A DNA stretch of 55,544 nucleotides from SAR202 cluster bacterium (GTDB lineage Bacteria > Chloroflexota > Dehalococcoidia > Lucifugimonadales > GCA-2719675), in assembly GCA_009392295.1 (NCBI GenBank), contig VFGW01000020.1:68616-124159 (forward strand), in the 5' to 3' direction. The notes beneath the pieces are model-generated. The model ran no database searches, was not told the DNA's origin, and was given only the letters and a program-made list of their open reading frames with translations. Position numbers and translations under genes: made by a program. Shown here piece by piece: positions 17,337 through 25,826 of the stretch. Position 1 is the first letter of the stretch. Each line of letters starts with the position of its first letter.

Positions 17337-18842
17337 TTGGATTTCGTCGGACCTGGCATTTTAAGTGTATTAATATTTTTACCTTTAATTGCTGCTGTAA
17401 TTATTTTAACTTCTATTAAATCAGATAATTTAGTTAAATATTTTGCTTTAATAATTGCTTCATTAGAACTAATAATTTCTCTATACATCTTTGCTTCATT
17501 CGACCGAGATTCATCAGAAAAATTTCAATTTATAGATTCTATTTATAATTGGATTTCAGTGAAATCCTTTAATGTACAATATCTTGTTGGTATTGATGGA
17601 TTAAGTCTGCCACTAATTTTATTGTGTACTATTCTGATTTTTGTAGCAGTATTAGCTTCATGGTCGCTTAAAATACGAGTTCGTGAATATTTTACTTGGC
17701 TTCTTGTTCTACAAAGTGCCGTTTTAGGTGTTTTTTGTTCCCTAGATTTGATCATGTTTTTTCTATTCTGGGAACTTGAACTTATCCCTATGTTTTTCTT
17801 GATATCTATTTGGGGTACTGGTCGCAAAGAATATTCTGCAATGAAATTTCTTTTATATACTTTATTTGGAAGTGCTTTCCTATTGATCGGTATATTGGCT
17901 ATATATTTTTCTACTGAAACATTTGATATGACACTTTTACCAACAATAATGAAATCATCGGTTCTTATACTTCCAGCTACTTTAATTTTCTTTATGTTCT
18001 TAATAGGTTTTGCTGTTAAATTACCAATCTTCCCTTTTCATACCTGGCTCCCAGATGCACATACTGACGCACCTACAGCTGTTAGTGTTATATTAGCTGG
18101 AGTATTACTTAAAATGGGTGGATATGGGATTTTACGAATAATAATAACTTTATTCAATGAGCCCTCTATAATATTTGCATATATTTTTGCTTTATTAGGA
18201 GTTGTTAACATAATTTATGGTGCATTAATAACTTTACGTCAAAAAGATTTGAAACGATTGATAGCATATAGCAGTATTAGTCATATGGGTTATGTGCTTT
18301 TAGGATTTTCCGCCATAGCTTCTACTAATTTAGATTATGTTCTTTTAGGCCTAACTGGTGCTTCAATGCAAATGTTTACTCATGGAACCATTACGGGTCT
18401 GTTATTTTTATCTGTTGGTATTATGTACGACAAAACTCATACAAGGTATATTCCAGATTTAGGTGGCTTATCTAAAAAACTCCCCATGTTAACAATTGCT
18501 ATAGTTATTGCTGGATTGGCATCTTTAGGTTTACCATCAACAAGTGGATTCATATCTGAATTACTTATTTTCTTCTCAGCATTTAATGTTTTTCCAATTT
18601 ATACGATTATAGGAGTTACTGGAATTGTTCTGACAGCCGGATACATTTTATGGATGCTGCAGAGGACATTTTTCGGTAAACTTAATGAAAGGTATGAATC
18701 TTTATCTGATGTTGACACCTTACAATCGCTGTCTATATATCTATTAGTTTTCTTGATATTATTTGTCGGAATATATCCAAGCATACTTACATCTATATTT
18801 GAAACTGGCATTATAAATATATTACAAATATCTAGTTCATAA
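17337..18842 (+). CDS. nuoM: NADH-quinone oxidoreductase subunit M
   Basis: A 501-residue antiporter-like subunit with FFLFWELELIPMFFLISIWG, the catalytic helix segment FPFHTWLPDAHTDAPTAVSVILAGVLLKMGGYG and the later SSISHMGYVLLGFSA. It pumps protons in the membrane arm between NuoL and NuoN. Translation starts at a TTG at 17337 preceded by AAGGAAAATTAA. No ATG near the N-terminus would preserve the first helix, so the TTG is secure. Confidence 0.96.
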   Translation: MDFVGPGILSVLIFLPLIAAVIILTSIKSDNLVKYFALIIASLELIISLYIFASFDRDSSEKFQFIDSIYNWISVKSFNVQYLVGIDGLSLPLILLCTILIFVAVLASWSLKIRVREYFTWLLVLQSAVLGVFCSLDLIMFFLFWELELIPMFFLISIWGTGRKEYSAMKFLLYTLFGSAFLLIGILAIYFSTETFDMTLLPTIMKSSVLILPATLIFFMFLIGFAVKLPIFPFHTWLPDAHTDAPTAVSVILAGVLLKMGGYGILRIIITLFNEPSIIFAYIFALLGVVNIIYGALITLRQKDLKRLIAYSSISHMGYVLLGFSAIASTNLDYVLLGLTGASMQMFTHGTITGLLFLSVGIMYDKTHTRYIPDLGGLSKKLPMLTIAIVIAGLASLGLPSTSGFISELLIFFSAFNVFPIYTIIGVTGIVLTAGYILWMLQRTFFGKLNERYESLSDVDTLQSLSIYLLVFLILFVGIYPSILTSIFETGIINILQISSS

Positions 18843-18853
18843 GCAGGAGCAAA

Positions 18854-20335
18854 ATGTCTATTAATGATCTATTAATAATATCTCCAGAATTAATAATTAT
18901 TATATTTGGGTTATCTATACTTATTATTGATTTTTTTAAAGTCAGAAAAAGCCTACTTTCAATTATTTCAATACTAGGATTAATTATTGCTATTCTTGCT
19001 TTGGTATATCAATTATTTTCAGATATCACTATTACTCAATCATCATTTTTAAATTCTTCTATTGTATTTGATGAATTAGGCATATTATACAAATCTATCA
19101 TCATATTATCGGCTATATTTGTTCTTCTGGCTTCAACAAATTTCACTAAATCTTTTGATAAATATACTTCAGAATTTTATTCTTTAATATTATTATCTAC
19201 TTCCGGGATGATGTTTCTATCATCTGCTTCAGAGTTAATTTTGTTGTATCTATCTATAGAATTAACCACACTTCCCCTAATAGCATTATGCGCAATTAAT
19301 AAAACTAATAAATCTGCTGAATCTTCAATGAAGTTTTTGATTTTAGCTAGTATTAGTTCCGCTATATTACTATATGGTATTGTTCTCTTATATGGTTTAA
19401 CTGGTACAACCGATATTCAATTAATTACAACTGTATTAACTGATTTATTCAAAAATGGAGACACACAAAATATTCCAATATCTATTTTAATAATCACATT
19501 AATAATTACAGGTTTTGGATTTAAAATTTCGGCTGTTCCATTTCAAATGTGGACTCCAGATGTTTACGAAGGCTCTCCAATTTCTATTACTGCATTTCTT
19601 TCTGTCGCGAGTAAGGCTGCAGCATTTGCTGCCTTAATTAGGATTTCTACTTTAATTTTCCCGAATTTACCTCAAGAAATTTCTTGGGGAGATATTATTG
19701 CTATTATTTCTGCTATATCTATGACGATTGGTAATTTTTCTGCGATTTTACAAAATAGTTTTAAGAGGATGATGGCATATAGCACTATTGCTCATGCTGG
19801 ATATCTATTAATTGCAATTGCTGGTATTTCATCTGGTGTAATTTCAGATTCAATATCAACACTCTCATTTTACTTAATTGGATATTCTTTGATGAATTTA
19901 ACCGCATTTCTTTCTGTTATGATTGTTTTAAATACCAACAAGGACGATTCAATTAAGAGTTTGTCAGGTTTAGGTAAAACTTCTCCATTAATTGCATTTT
20001 GTATTGCTATTTCTATGATAGCTTTGACTGGTTTTCCTCCTACAGTTGGTTTCATAGGGAAGTTATATTTATTTAGTGTTGGTTTTAATGCAGGATTTAC
20101 ATGGTTAATATTTGTTGCGTTACTTAATAGTGTTATTTCTGCTTACTATTATTTAAGAGTGATAAAAGTAATGTATTTTAACACTCCATCTAAAACAAAA
20201 TTACTTCAATCAGATGTTGTGCCAAAGTTTGCTATTGTATTTTTATCTTTTCTAATTATTTTACTAGGTATTCTTCCTAACCCCATTATTGAAATAACTA
20301 TTTCTGCTGCGGAATCTATTTTAGTTCTCAAATAA
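18854..20335 (+). CDS. nuoN: NADH-quinone oxidoreductase subunit N
   Basis: A 493-residue antiporter-like subunit, the last nuo gene. It contains YLSIELTTLPLIAL, GFKISAVPFQMWTPDVYEGSPISITAFLSVASKAAAFAA and YSTIAHAGYLLIAIAG, the conserved glutamate and lysine-bearing helices of NuoN. AGCAGGAGC precedes the ATG. A 71-base gap with no clear terminator separates it from nadK. Confidence 0.96.
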   Translation: MSINDLLIISPELIIIIFGLSILIIDFFKVRKSLLSIISILGLIIAILALVYQLFSDITITQSSFLNSSIVFDELGILYKSIIILSAIFVLLASTNFTKSFDKYTSEFYSLILLSTSGMMFLSSASELILLYLSIELTTLPLIALCAINKTNKSAESSMKFLILASISSAILLYGIVLLYGLTGTTDIQLITTVLTDLFKNGDTQNIPISILIITLIITGFGFKISAVPFQMWTPDVYEGSPISITAFLSVASKAAAFAALIRISTLIFPNLPQEISWGDIIAIISAISMTIGNFSAILQNSFKRMMAYSTIAHAGYLLIAIAGISSGVISDSISTLSFYLIGYSLMNLTAFLSVMIVLNTNKDDSIKSLSGLGKTSPLIAFCIAISMIALTGFPPTVGFIGKLYLFSVGFNAGFTWLIFVALLNSVISAYYYLRVIKVMYFNTPSKTKLLQSDVVPKFAIVFLSFLIILLGILPNPIIEITISAAESILVLK

Positions 20336-20344
20336 TCTTTCTAT

Positions 20345-20373
20345 TTGAAAGCAATTCATTTCAATGGTAGACT
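20345..20373 (+). promoter_or_regulatory. Candidate nadK promoter
   Basis: TTGAAA (20345-20350), a 17-base spacer and TAGACT (20368-20373), with TGG before the -10 (extended TGn). The predicted start is near 20380, leaving a 27-base leader that holds AGGA upstream of the ATG at 20407. It sits in the only gap after nuoN. Confidence 0.45.
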
Positions 20374-20406
20374 CATATATATCTGTATCTTTATTAGGAC
20401 ATATAT

Positions 20407-21246
20407 ATGAGTAAAAAATTATACATAGGGTTCATTTATAACGAATTGATTCAAAAAGCTGAACCTCTTGTTAATAAATTAAGAACAATGATTCCCGATC
20501 ATTATTCAATTTGGATTTCTCCTGGAGATATAATTAATGTTTCACCAGATATTCTGCAGGAAACTAAAATTATTGTAACGGCAGGAGGTGATGGCACAAT
20601 ATTAAAAGCAAGCAGAATATCTTCAGAGTTTAATATCCCTATTCTTGGTATTAATCTCGGTAGGGTAGGATTCATGACAGAATTACAACCTGAGAATGCA
20701 GAGAAAGAAATCATAAATTATTTGGACGATTCTAAAATTGAATATGATTCTAGATTAATGCTCCAATGCGAAATTTTTAATACAACTACATCTAAATTAT
20801 TACAAACTCATAATGCCTTGAATGATATAGTTATTTCAAGAGGTTCTGATCCCAAATTGCTTGATATAAATACTGAAATTGATTCTGTAGATCTTCATAC
20901 TTATCGTGCTGACGGCTTAATCATATCCTCACCTACTGGAACAACAGGCTATAGTTTAGCAGCTGGAGGTCCAATTATATCTCCAAATTCAGATGTAATG
21001 TTATTGCAACCACTTGCTGCACATATGAATTTTTCTAAAAGCTTGGTTGTGGGGAAGAGTTCTATAATAAATATTTCTCTTGTTTCTAAACAATCTGCAT
21101 CATTAATTGTTGATGGCATCAAAGAAATTGATTTTTCTACTGATCATTTATTACGTATTAGAAAAAGTTCTAATTCAACAGTTTTTATACGTAAAGATTC
21201 CAAAAATAATTTTTATGCTACATTAACAAATAGATTATTGTCATAA
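20407..21246 (+). CDS. nadK: NAD kinase
   Basis: A 279-residue NAD kinase, the standard length. The GGDG motif (residues 60-63 in TAGGDGTILKASR) is the catalytic diagnostic, followed by GINLGRVGFMTEL and DGLIISSPTGTTGYSLAAGGPII, which bind NAD. It phosphorylates NAD to NADP in the cytoplasm with ATP or polyphosphate. AGGAC precedes the ATG. The NUDIX gene follows after 2 bases and is likely co-transcribed. Confidence 0.97.
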   Translation: MSKKLYIGFIYNELIQKAEPLVNKLRTMIPDHYSIWISPGDIINVSPDILQETKIIVTAGGDGTILKASRISSEFNIPILGINLGRVGFMTELQPENAEKEIINYLDDSKIEYDSRLMLQCEIFNTTTSKLLQTHNALNDIVISRGSDPKLLDINTEIDSVDLHTYRADGLIISSPTGTTGYSLAAGGPIISPNSDVMLLQPLAAHMNFSKSLVVGKSSIINISLVSKQSASLIVDGIKEIDFSTDHLLRIRKSSNSTVFIRKDSKNNFYATLTNRLLS

Positions 21247-21248
21247 TA

Positions 21249-21770
21249 TTGAAAAAAGAGACTAAAATTCATTCTGATATGATTTATAGTGGAAGTTTAT
21301 TAAAGCTCCATAAGGATACTGTACAAACAGCTTTTGGCCAGTCAAATCGTGAAATAATCAAACACCCTGGCGCTAGTGTAATTATTCCATTGACAACAAA
21401 TAATACAATATTGTTCGTAAAGCAATTTCGTTACGCGATTAATAATTTTTTAATCGAATTACCAGCAGGATTAATTGAGAAAGATGAATCTCCAGATAAA
21501 ACTGCTATTAGAGAACTTAGAGAAGAAGTTGGTTTCTCTGCTAATTCAATAAAATATATAGGGAAAATTTGGACTGCACCAGGATTTTGTGATGAATTAA
21601 TATATGTATATATAGCTCAAAATTTAATTTTTGATCCATTACCCAAAGACTATGATGAAGAAATTGAGGTAGTTGAATTAAAACAATCTCAAGCAAACGA
21701 GTATATTATAGACGGTAAAATCAGTGATGCAAAAACAATAGCTGCATTAAATATATATTCATTATTATAA
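21249..21770 (+). CDS. NUDIX hydrolase, ADP-ribose pyrophosphatase-like
   Basis: A 173-residue NUDIX protein. The NUDIX box spans residues 74-96: G74, E80, then R88-E-L-R-E92-E-V-G, fully intact, so it is catalytic. The surrounding layout (LFVKQFRYAI before the box, WTAPGFCDELIYVYIA after it) matches ADP-ribose pyrophosphatases (NudF type), which hydrolyse ADP-ribose to AMP and ribose-5-phosphate. The start appears to be a TTG 2 bases after the nadK stop; an internal ATG at codon 11 is an alternative. Next to NAD kinase it makes a small NAD-metabolism pair. Confidence 0.88.
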   Translation: MKKETKIHSDMIYSGSLLKLHKDTVQTAFGQSNREIIKHPGASVIIPLTTNNTILFVKQFRYAINNFLIELPAGLIEKDESPDKTAIRELREEVGFSANSIKYIGKIWTAPGFCDELIYVYIAQNLIFDPLPKDYDEEIEVVELKQSQANEYIIDGKISDAKTIAALNIYSLL

Positions 21771-21773
21771 ATT

Positions 21774-22787
21774 TTATATAAATGAAAATATTTTTTGATC
21801 TAATTGTGTTTCAAAAGAGATATACTCCTTATCATCCCTTACATTAGAAGTATCTACTATATTTTTACATGTACCTAAAGCTGTAATAGTTATAGTATTT
21901 TTCCATTTATCATTTTGTATAAAACCAAAAATTATATTTGCATTGGAGTCAGCTTTATTACGTAATGTGTCTAGAATATATTCTATATTATCGAAATTTG
22001 TGTCATTTCCTGCCTGAATATTAACAAGTAATTTAGAATAATCAGAAAATGGATTATCAAACATTGGATGTTTTATTAAATTTGTAATGGCATCATCAAT
22101 AAAATTTTTACCTTTTCCATAAGCAGTAGACATAAATGCTTCTCCGCCATTTTTTATTACAGTTAATAGATCACTGAAATCTACATTTATAGTACCCGTA
22201 GTATTAATTATTTCTAAAATTCCTGAAATAGATTGGTCTATAACGGAATCAGCTAACAAAAATGCTTTATCTATAGAAATATTTCTATTTTCCTTAGTTA
22301 AAAGATGATTGTTATCTATAATTACGAAAGTTTCAATGTAATCTTTGATTTTATTAATTGCAACTTTAGCTAAATCTGATCTTTTTGAGCCTTCAAAATT
22401 AAATGGCATTGTGAAAACGCCAATTGTAGGAATTTTATATTTTTTACATATTTGAGTTATTATAGGGGTTGCACCACTGCCAGTCCCACCTCCTAAACCA
22501 GCAGTAATAAAAAGTAAATCTGTATCTCTAAGTAATTCTTCTACCTGTATTTTGCTTTCTTTTATAGCTTTTTCGGCGATTGATGGATTTCCTCCGGCAC
22601 CTTGCCCATTAGTTAATTTGGGACCAATTGCGAATGTATGTGTATCTTTTAATAATGATAAAGCATTAACATCAGTGTTAAGTGAAATAGATTTAATTTC
22701 AAGATTCGGTTGAATTCTAGATATAGTATTTCCACCACAGCCACCTATTCCAAGTAGTTTTATATTTGTTTTAAGTATATTTGACAT
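21774..22787 (-). CDS. ftsZ: FtsZ cell-division GTPase, without C-terminal linker
   Basis: A 337-residue FtsZ. The GTP-binding signature GGGTGSG occupies residues 99-105 in AGLGGGTGSGATP, the FEGSKR nucleotide contact follows at about 131-136, and the T7 synergy loop N201-V-D203-F-S-D206 supplies the aspartates that catalyse GTP hydrolysis in the neighbouring subunit. These features separate it from tubulin-like plasmid proteins. The protein ends about 25 residues after the globular domain, with no disordered linker and no clear conserved C-terminal peptide that would bind FtsA or ZipA. It has its own promoter carrying a LexA-type palindrome. GAGA precedes the ATG. The convergent NUDIX gene ends 3 bases away. 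Confidence 0.93.
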   Translation of the reverse strand: MSNILKTNIKLLGIGGCGGNTISRIQPNLEIKSISLNTDVNALSLLKDTHTFAIGPKLTNGQGAGGNPSIAEKAIKESKIQVEELLRDTDLLFITAGLGGGTGSGATPIITQICKKYKIPTIGVFTMPFNFEGSKRSDLAKVAINKIKDYIETFVIIDNNHLLTKENRNISIDKAFLLADSVIDQSISGILEIINTTGTINVDFSDLLTVIKNGGEAFMSTAYGKGKNFIDDAITNLIKHPMFDNPFSDYSKLLVNIQAGNDTNFDNIEYILDTLRNKADSNANIIFGFIQNDKWKNTITITALGTCKNIVDTSNVRDDKEYISFETQLDQKIFSFI

Positions 22788-22814
22788 AATGATCTCTTTC
22801 TAATATATAAAACA

Positions 22815-22843
22815 ATTATAATTAGAACAGACGTTCTAGTCAA
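22815..22843 (-). promoter_or_regulatory. ftsZ promoter, near-consensus housekeeping type
   Basis: Reading the minus strand: TTGACT (22843-22838), a spacer of exactly 17 bases and TATAAT (22820-22815), 5/6 and 6/6 matches to the bacterial housekeeping consensus. The predicted start is near 22808, giving a leader of about 20 bases before the ATG at 22787. It lies between the mutL stop and ftsZ on the same strand, so ftsZ need not rely on read-through. One of the three best promoters in the window. Confidence 0.75.
22823..22838. promoter_or_regulatory. LexA/SOS-type operator in the ftsZ promoter spacer
   Basis: A perfect palindrome TAGAAC-N4-GTTCTA. The core GAAC-AGAC-GTTC matches the Gram-positive LexA (DinR) box GAAC-RNRY-GTTC at every position. 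The box occupies the spacer between the -35 and -10 elements of the ftsZ promoter and shares one base with the -35, an ideal place to block RNA polymerase. LexA boxes of this Gram-positive type have been described in Chloroflexota. No lexA gene is in the window, so the regulator is inferred. Confidence 0.65.
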
Positions 22844-22848
22844 GTTAC

Positions 22849-24606
22849 TTAATTTATACGCCGGAAGTCTTTTTCAATTTTATTGAAAGAAAAATTTAAT
22901 ATTGTAGGTCTACCATGGGGGCATGAAAATGGACTTTTTGTTAATTTTAGTTGTTGAATTATCTCATTCATTTCATCGATTGATAGGATATCACCAGCCT
23001 TTACACTACTGTGACATGCAATTGTTGAAAAATATTTATGTTCTATATTAGGTATTGTTTCATCTTGTGGAAATTCATCAATTAACTGATACAAATACGA
23101 GGTGGGATCACTTAATGAAATAATTCTAGGAATTGATATTATTTTTAAAGCGGTTTCACCAAATTGTTCAATTTGATATCCTAATTTTGATAGTATATTC
23201 ATTTTATATTTAATTGATTTAGGATCTTGCTGATTGATTTCAATTACTATAGATTCTAATAATTTTTGACTTTGTATTTCACCAGAAAAATAGGATTGAT
23301 TAATTGAATCATAAATAATTCTTTCATGAGCTGCATGCTGATCTATTATATATAGTGCATTTTTACCTTCTGTTAGAATATAAGTTTTTTTCAGTTGACC
23401 AATAATATTTAAATCACCCAGGATTTCTTTAAAAGGTATGCTGGTAGTATCAAATTTTTGGTTATTTTCATTATTTTTGGATAAAAATGGTTGTATGTTT
23501 TTTGATTTATATTTTGAAGAATAATTGTAAGAAATATTTTCTGAGACATGATTTGCAGGCAAATTATTAGATAATATTTCAAAATTAGATTGAGTGGAAT
23601 TGATGCTAGCTTTACTTAATATTGTTTTGCGAATTAAACGTTCTAAATTTGAAAAAATTAATTGATGATTGATAAATTTAATTTCATGTTTAGAAGGATG
23701 AATATTTATATCTATTTCAGATGGATTTATTGATAAATTTATAATTACAGTAGGATATTTTCTTTCATTTAAATATGATTTGTAACCACTTTCTATGGCA
23801 TATGTTAATAATTTATCTTCAATAGATCGCCCATTGACAAAAAGTTTAATTTTTTTTCGATTGTTATTTTGGATGATATTATTAGAAATGTAGCCATTAA
23901 ACATTAAATTTTCAGGCTCATTAATTAACTTGAACATATTTTGTGAAGTATTAATGTTATAAATTTCCGATATTACATCTAATAAATTTCCGTTGCCACT
24001 ACTAAATAATATTTTCTTAGAATTATGTGATAATTGAAATTGTATATTTGGAAATCCTAGAGCAAGATTGACCACAACATTTTTTATATAATTTAATTCT
24101 GTCGTAGATGACTTTAAAAATTTTTTGCGGGCTGGTAAATTATGAAATATATTTTTCACAGTGATTGAAGTACCAAGTTTAATTGGATGATCAAATAAAT
24201 TAATATCCTCACCGAATTCTGAATTTAATACAGTTCCAGATTGTTCATTTATAAATTTTGATGCTATAGAAAATGAAGAAACTGATGAAATAGCATATAA
24301 TGCTTCTCCACGAAATCCTAAAGAATGTATATTTGATAAATCGTCTTCATTTGATATTTTACTAGTTGCAAATCTAATTAATGATGTATGTAGTTCATTT
24401 CTAGGAATTCCTATTCCATCGTCAATAACATTTATAGAATCTAATCCACCATTAGTGATTTGTATAATAATTTTAGTAGCTTTAGCATCAATGGAATTTT
24501 CAATTAATTCTTTCACTATTGATGAAGGACGTTCAACTATTTCACCTGCAGCTATTTTAGATGAAATATTATTAGGTAAAATTTTAATATTTTTATATTC
24601 AATCAT
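22849..24606 (-). CDS. mutL: DNA mismatch repair protein MutL
   Basis: A 585-residue MutL. The GHKL ATPase motifs are complete: IAAGEIVERPSSIVKELIENSIDA, DDGIGIP and LGFRGEALYAISSV. The C-terminal domain carries DQHAAHER (from D422), ACHSSVKAGD and CPHGRPT, the metal-binding motifs of the endonuclease MutL type rather than the non-nicking Escherichia coli type. The final acidic position of the DQHAxxExxxxE motif is aspartate instead of glutamate, a mild change. It overlaps pyrD by 8 bases and precedes ftsZ by 61. Confidence 0.96.
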   Translation of the reverse strand: MIEYKNIKILPNNISSKIAAGEIVERPSSIVKELIENSIDAKATKIIIQITNGGLDSINVIDDGIGIPRNELHTSLIRFATSKISNEDDLSNIHSLGFRGEALYAISSVSSFSIASKFINEQSGTVLNSEFGEDINLFDHPIKLGTSITVKNIFHNLPARKKFLKSSTTELNYIKNVVVNLALGFPNIQFQLSHNSKKILFSSGNGNLLDVISEIYNINTSQNMFKLINEPENLMFNGYISNNIIQNNNRKKIKLFVNGRSIEDKLLTYAIESGYKSYLNERKYPTVIINLSINPSEIDINIHPSKHEIKFINHQLIFSNLERLIRKTILSKASINSTQSNFEILSNNLPANHVSENISYNYSSKYKSKNIQPFLSKNNENNQKFDTTSIPFKEILGDLNIIGQLKKTYILTEGKNALYIIDQHAAHERIIYDSINQSYFSGEIQSQKLLESIVIEINQQDPKSIKYKMNILSKLGYQIEQFGETALKIISIPRIISLSDPTSYLYQLIDEFPQDETIPNIEHKYFSTIACHSSVKAGDILSIDEMNEIIQQLKLTKSPFSCPHGRPTILNFSFNKIEKDFRRIN

Positions 24607-25696
24607 GATTAATAAATTCTATTAAATTATTTTGATTTTCAGATTGTAATTTTTTAGAAATGAATTTGTTCATTTTATTAGGAAGTGTAATTCCAGAATA
24701 AATTAATGAAGTATATAATTGAACTGTTGTAGCTCCAAGTTTGATTAAATTCCAAGCTTGTGAACCTGTAGAAATTCCACCACAAGCATTTATAACAGTT
24801 CTGTTACCAATTACAGGTCTGATATCCTCAACCATCTCAGCTGTAGATTCATATAATAATTTCCCACTTAATCCACCTTTTTTAGATGCTAATTTATTAG
24901 TTATAATTGGCCTAGAGTTAGATATGGTAAATCCATCAACTTCTGATTTTAAACTTGCATCAATTAAACGCATTACATTATCTTTTGTTTCAAGTAATTC
25001 TGATTTCTCATTAATATTTGATGTAGCATACGGAGGTAATTTTACAATGATTGGAGAGTTCTTGTACTTATTAATTTCTTTTAATAAATTTAACAAATTT
25101 TTGTCATCATGAAAAATTTTTAATTGTTCAGTATTTGGTGAACTAATATTGATTTCTATTGCATCACAATGTTCATATAAAAATTTATATGACTCTACCA
25201 TTTGTTCAATTGATTTTCCTGTAATACTGATGGTTAAAAAAGTCGTTTTAGAATATTCTGTAGCTTGTTGTACATTTTTTAAGAATTCATGCATTCCAAT
25301 ACTTGGGAATCCAAGTGAATTTAGTAATGCAGAATCGTTTCTTAATCTAGATAATCTGGGGGGTTGATTTCCGTATTGTTTTTGAACTGTGACAGTCCCT
25401 ATAGTTATATATCCAAATCCAAAATTAGAAATAGCTTTTAGATATTCACAATCTTTATCAAAACCAGCCGCAAGACCTATTGGATTAGCTATATAATAAC
25501 CAAAATAAGGAGTAAATAGATTTCCATCTTCTACATTTAATACATTGCCTATATATCGCCATGGCAAAAAGGATTTCTTTAAAAATTTTCCTATAAATTT
25601 ATGTGATGATTCAGGATTGAAAATAAATAAAATTTGTTTGATTAATAGATGATAAGAAATATCAATAATGATCAAGAAAATATTTCTAATAAACAA
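24599..25696 (-). CDS. pyrD: Dihydroorotate dehydrogenase, quinone-dependent (class 2)
   Basis: A 365-residue class 2 dihydroorotate dehydrogenase. The N-terminal hydrophobic stretch (about residues 3-30) docks on the membrane for quinone access, as class 2 enzymes require. Then come NPIGLAAGFDKD, RLRNDSALLNSLGFPSIG, the catalytic serine in INISSPNT and VNACGGISTG with the flavin site. It oxidises dihydroorotate to orotate in pyrimidine synthesis. The start is a TTG at 25696 with TAGGTAATCAA upstream. It leads the pyrD-mutL-ftsZ run. Confidence 0.95.
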   Translation of the reverse strand: MFIRNIFLIIIDISYHLLIKQILFIFNPESSHKFIGKFLKKSFLPWRYIGNVLNVEDGNLFTPYFGYYIANPIGLAAGFDKDCEYLKAISNFGFGYITIGTVTVQKQYGNQPPRLSRLRNDSALLNSLGFPSIGMHEFLKNVQQATEYSKTTFLTISITGKSIEQMVESYKFLYEHCDAIEINISSPNTEQLKIFHDDKNLLNLLKEINKYKNSPIIVKLPPYATSNINEKSELLETKDNVMRLIDASLKSEVDGFTISNSRPIITNKLASKKGGLSGKLLYESTAEMVEDIRPVIGNRTVINACGGISTGSQAWNLIKLGATTVQLYTSLIYSGITLPNKMNKFISKKLQSENQNNLIEFINHD

Positions 25697-25718
25697 TTGA
25701 TTACCTAGTTATGATTAT

Positions 25719-25747
25719 TTGAGTTCTATTTATTTTGAAAGTATACA
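25719..25747 (+). promoter_or_regulatory. Weak candidate promoter for the 25827 gene
   Basis: TTGAGT (25719-25724), 17-base spacer and TATACA (25742-25747), each 4/6 to consensus. It lies in the divergent gap between pyrD and the unknown gene at 25827. A second TATAAT at 25798-25803 lacks a matching -35. Low certainty in AT-rich DNA. Confidence 0.25.
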
Positions 25748-25826
25748 ACTTATTTATATCATTATGCCATTTACTAAATTCTTAGTCTCATGATATGTAT
25801 AATATATAAACGAATTTGGAGTTAAT

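Noticed and set aside
24741-25112. 123-residue plus-strand frame opposite pyrD
   Set aside because: Shadow of pyrD, which has intact catalytic motifs.
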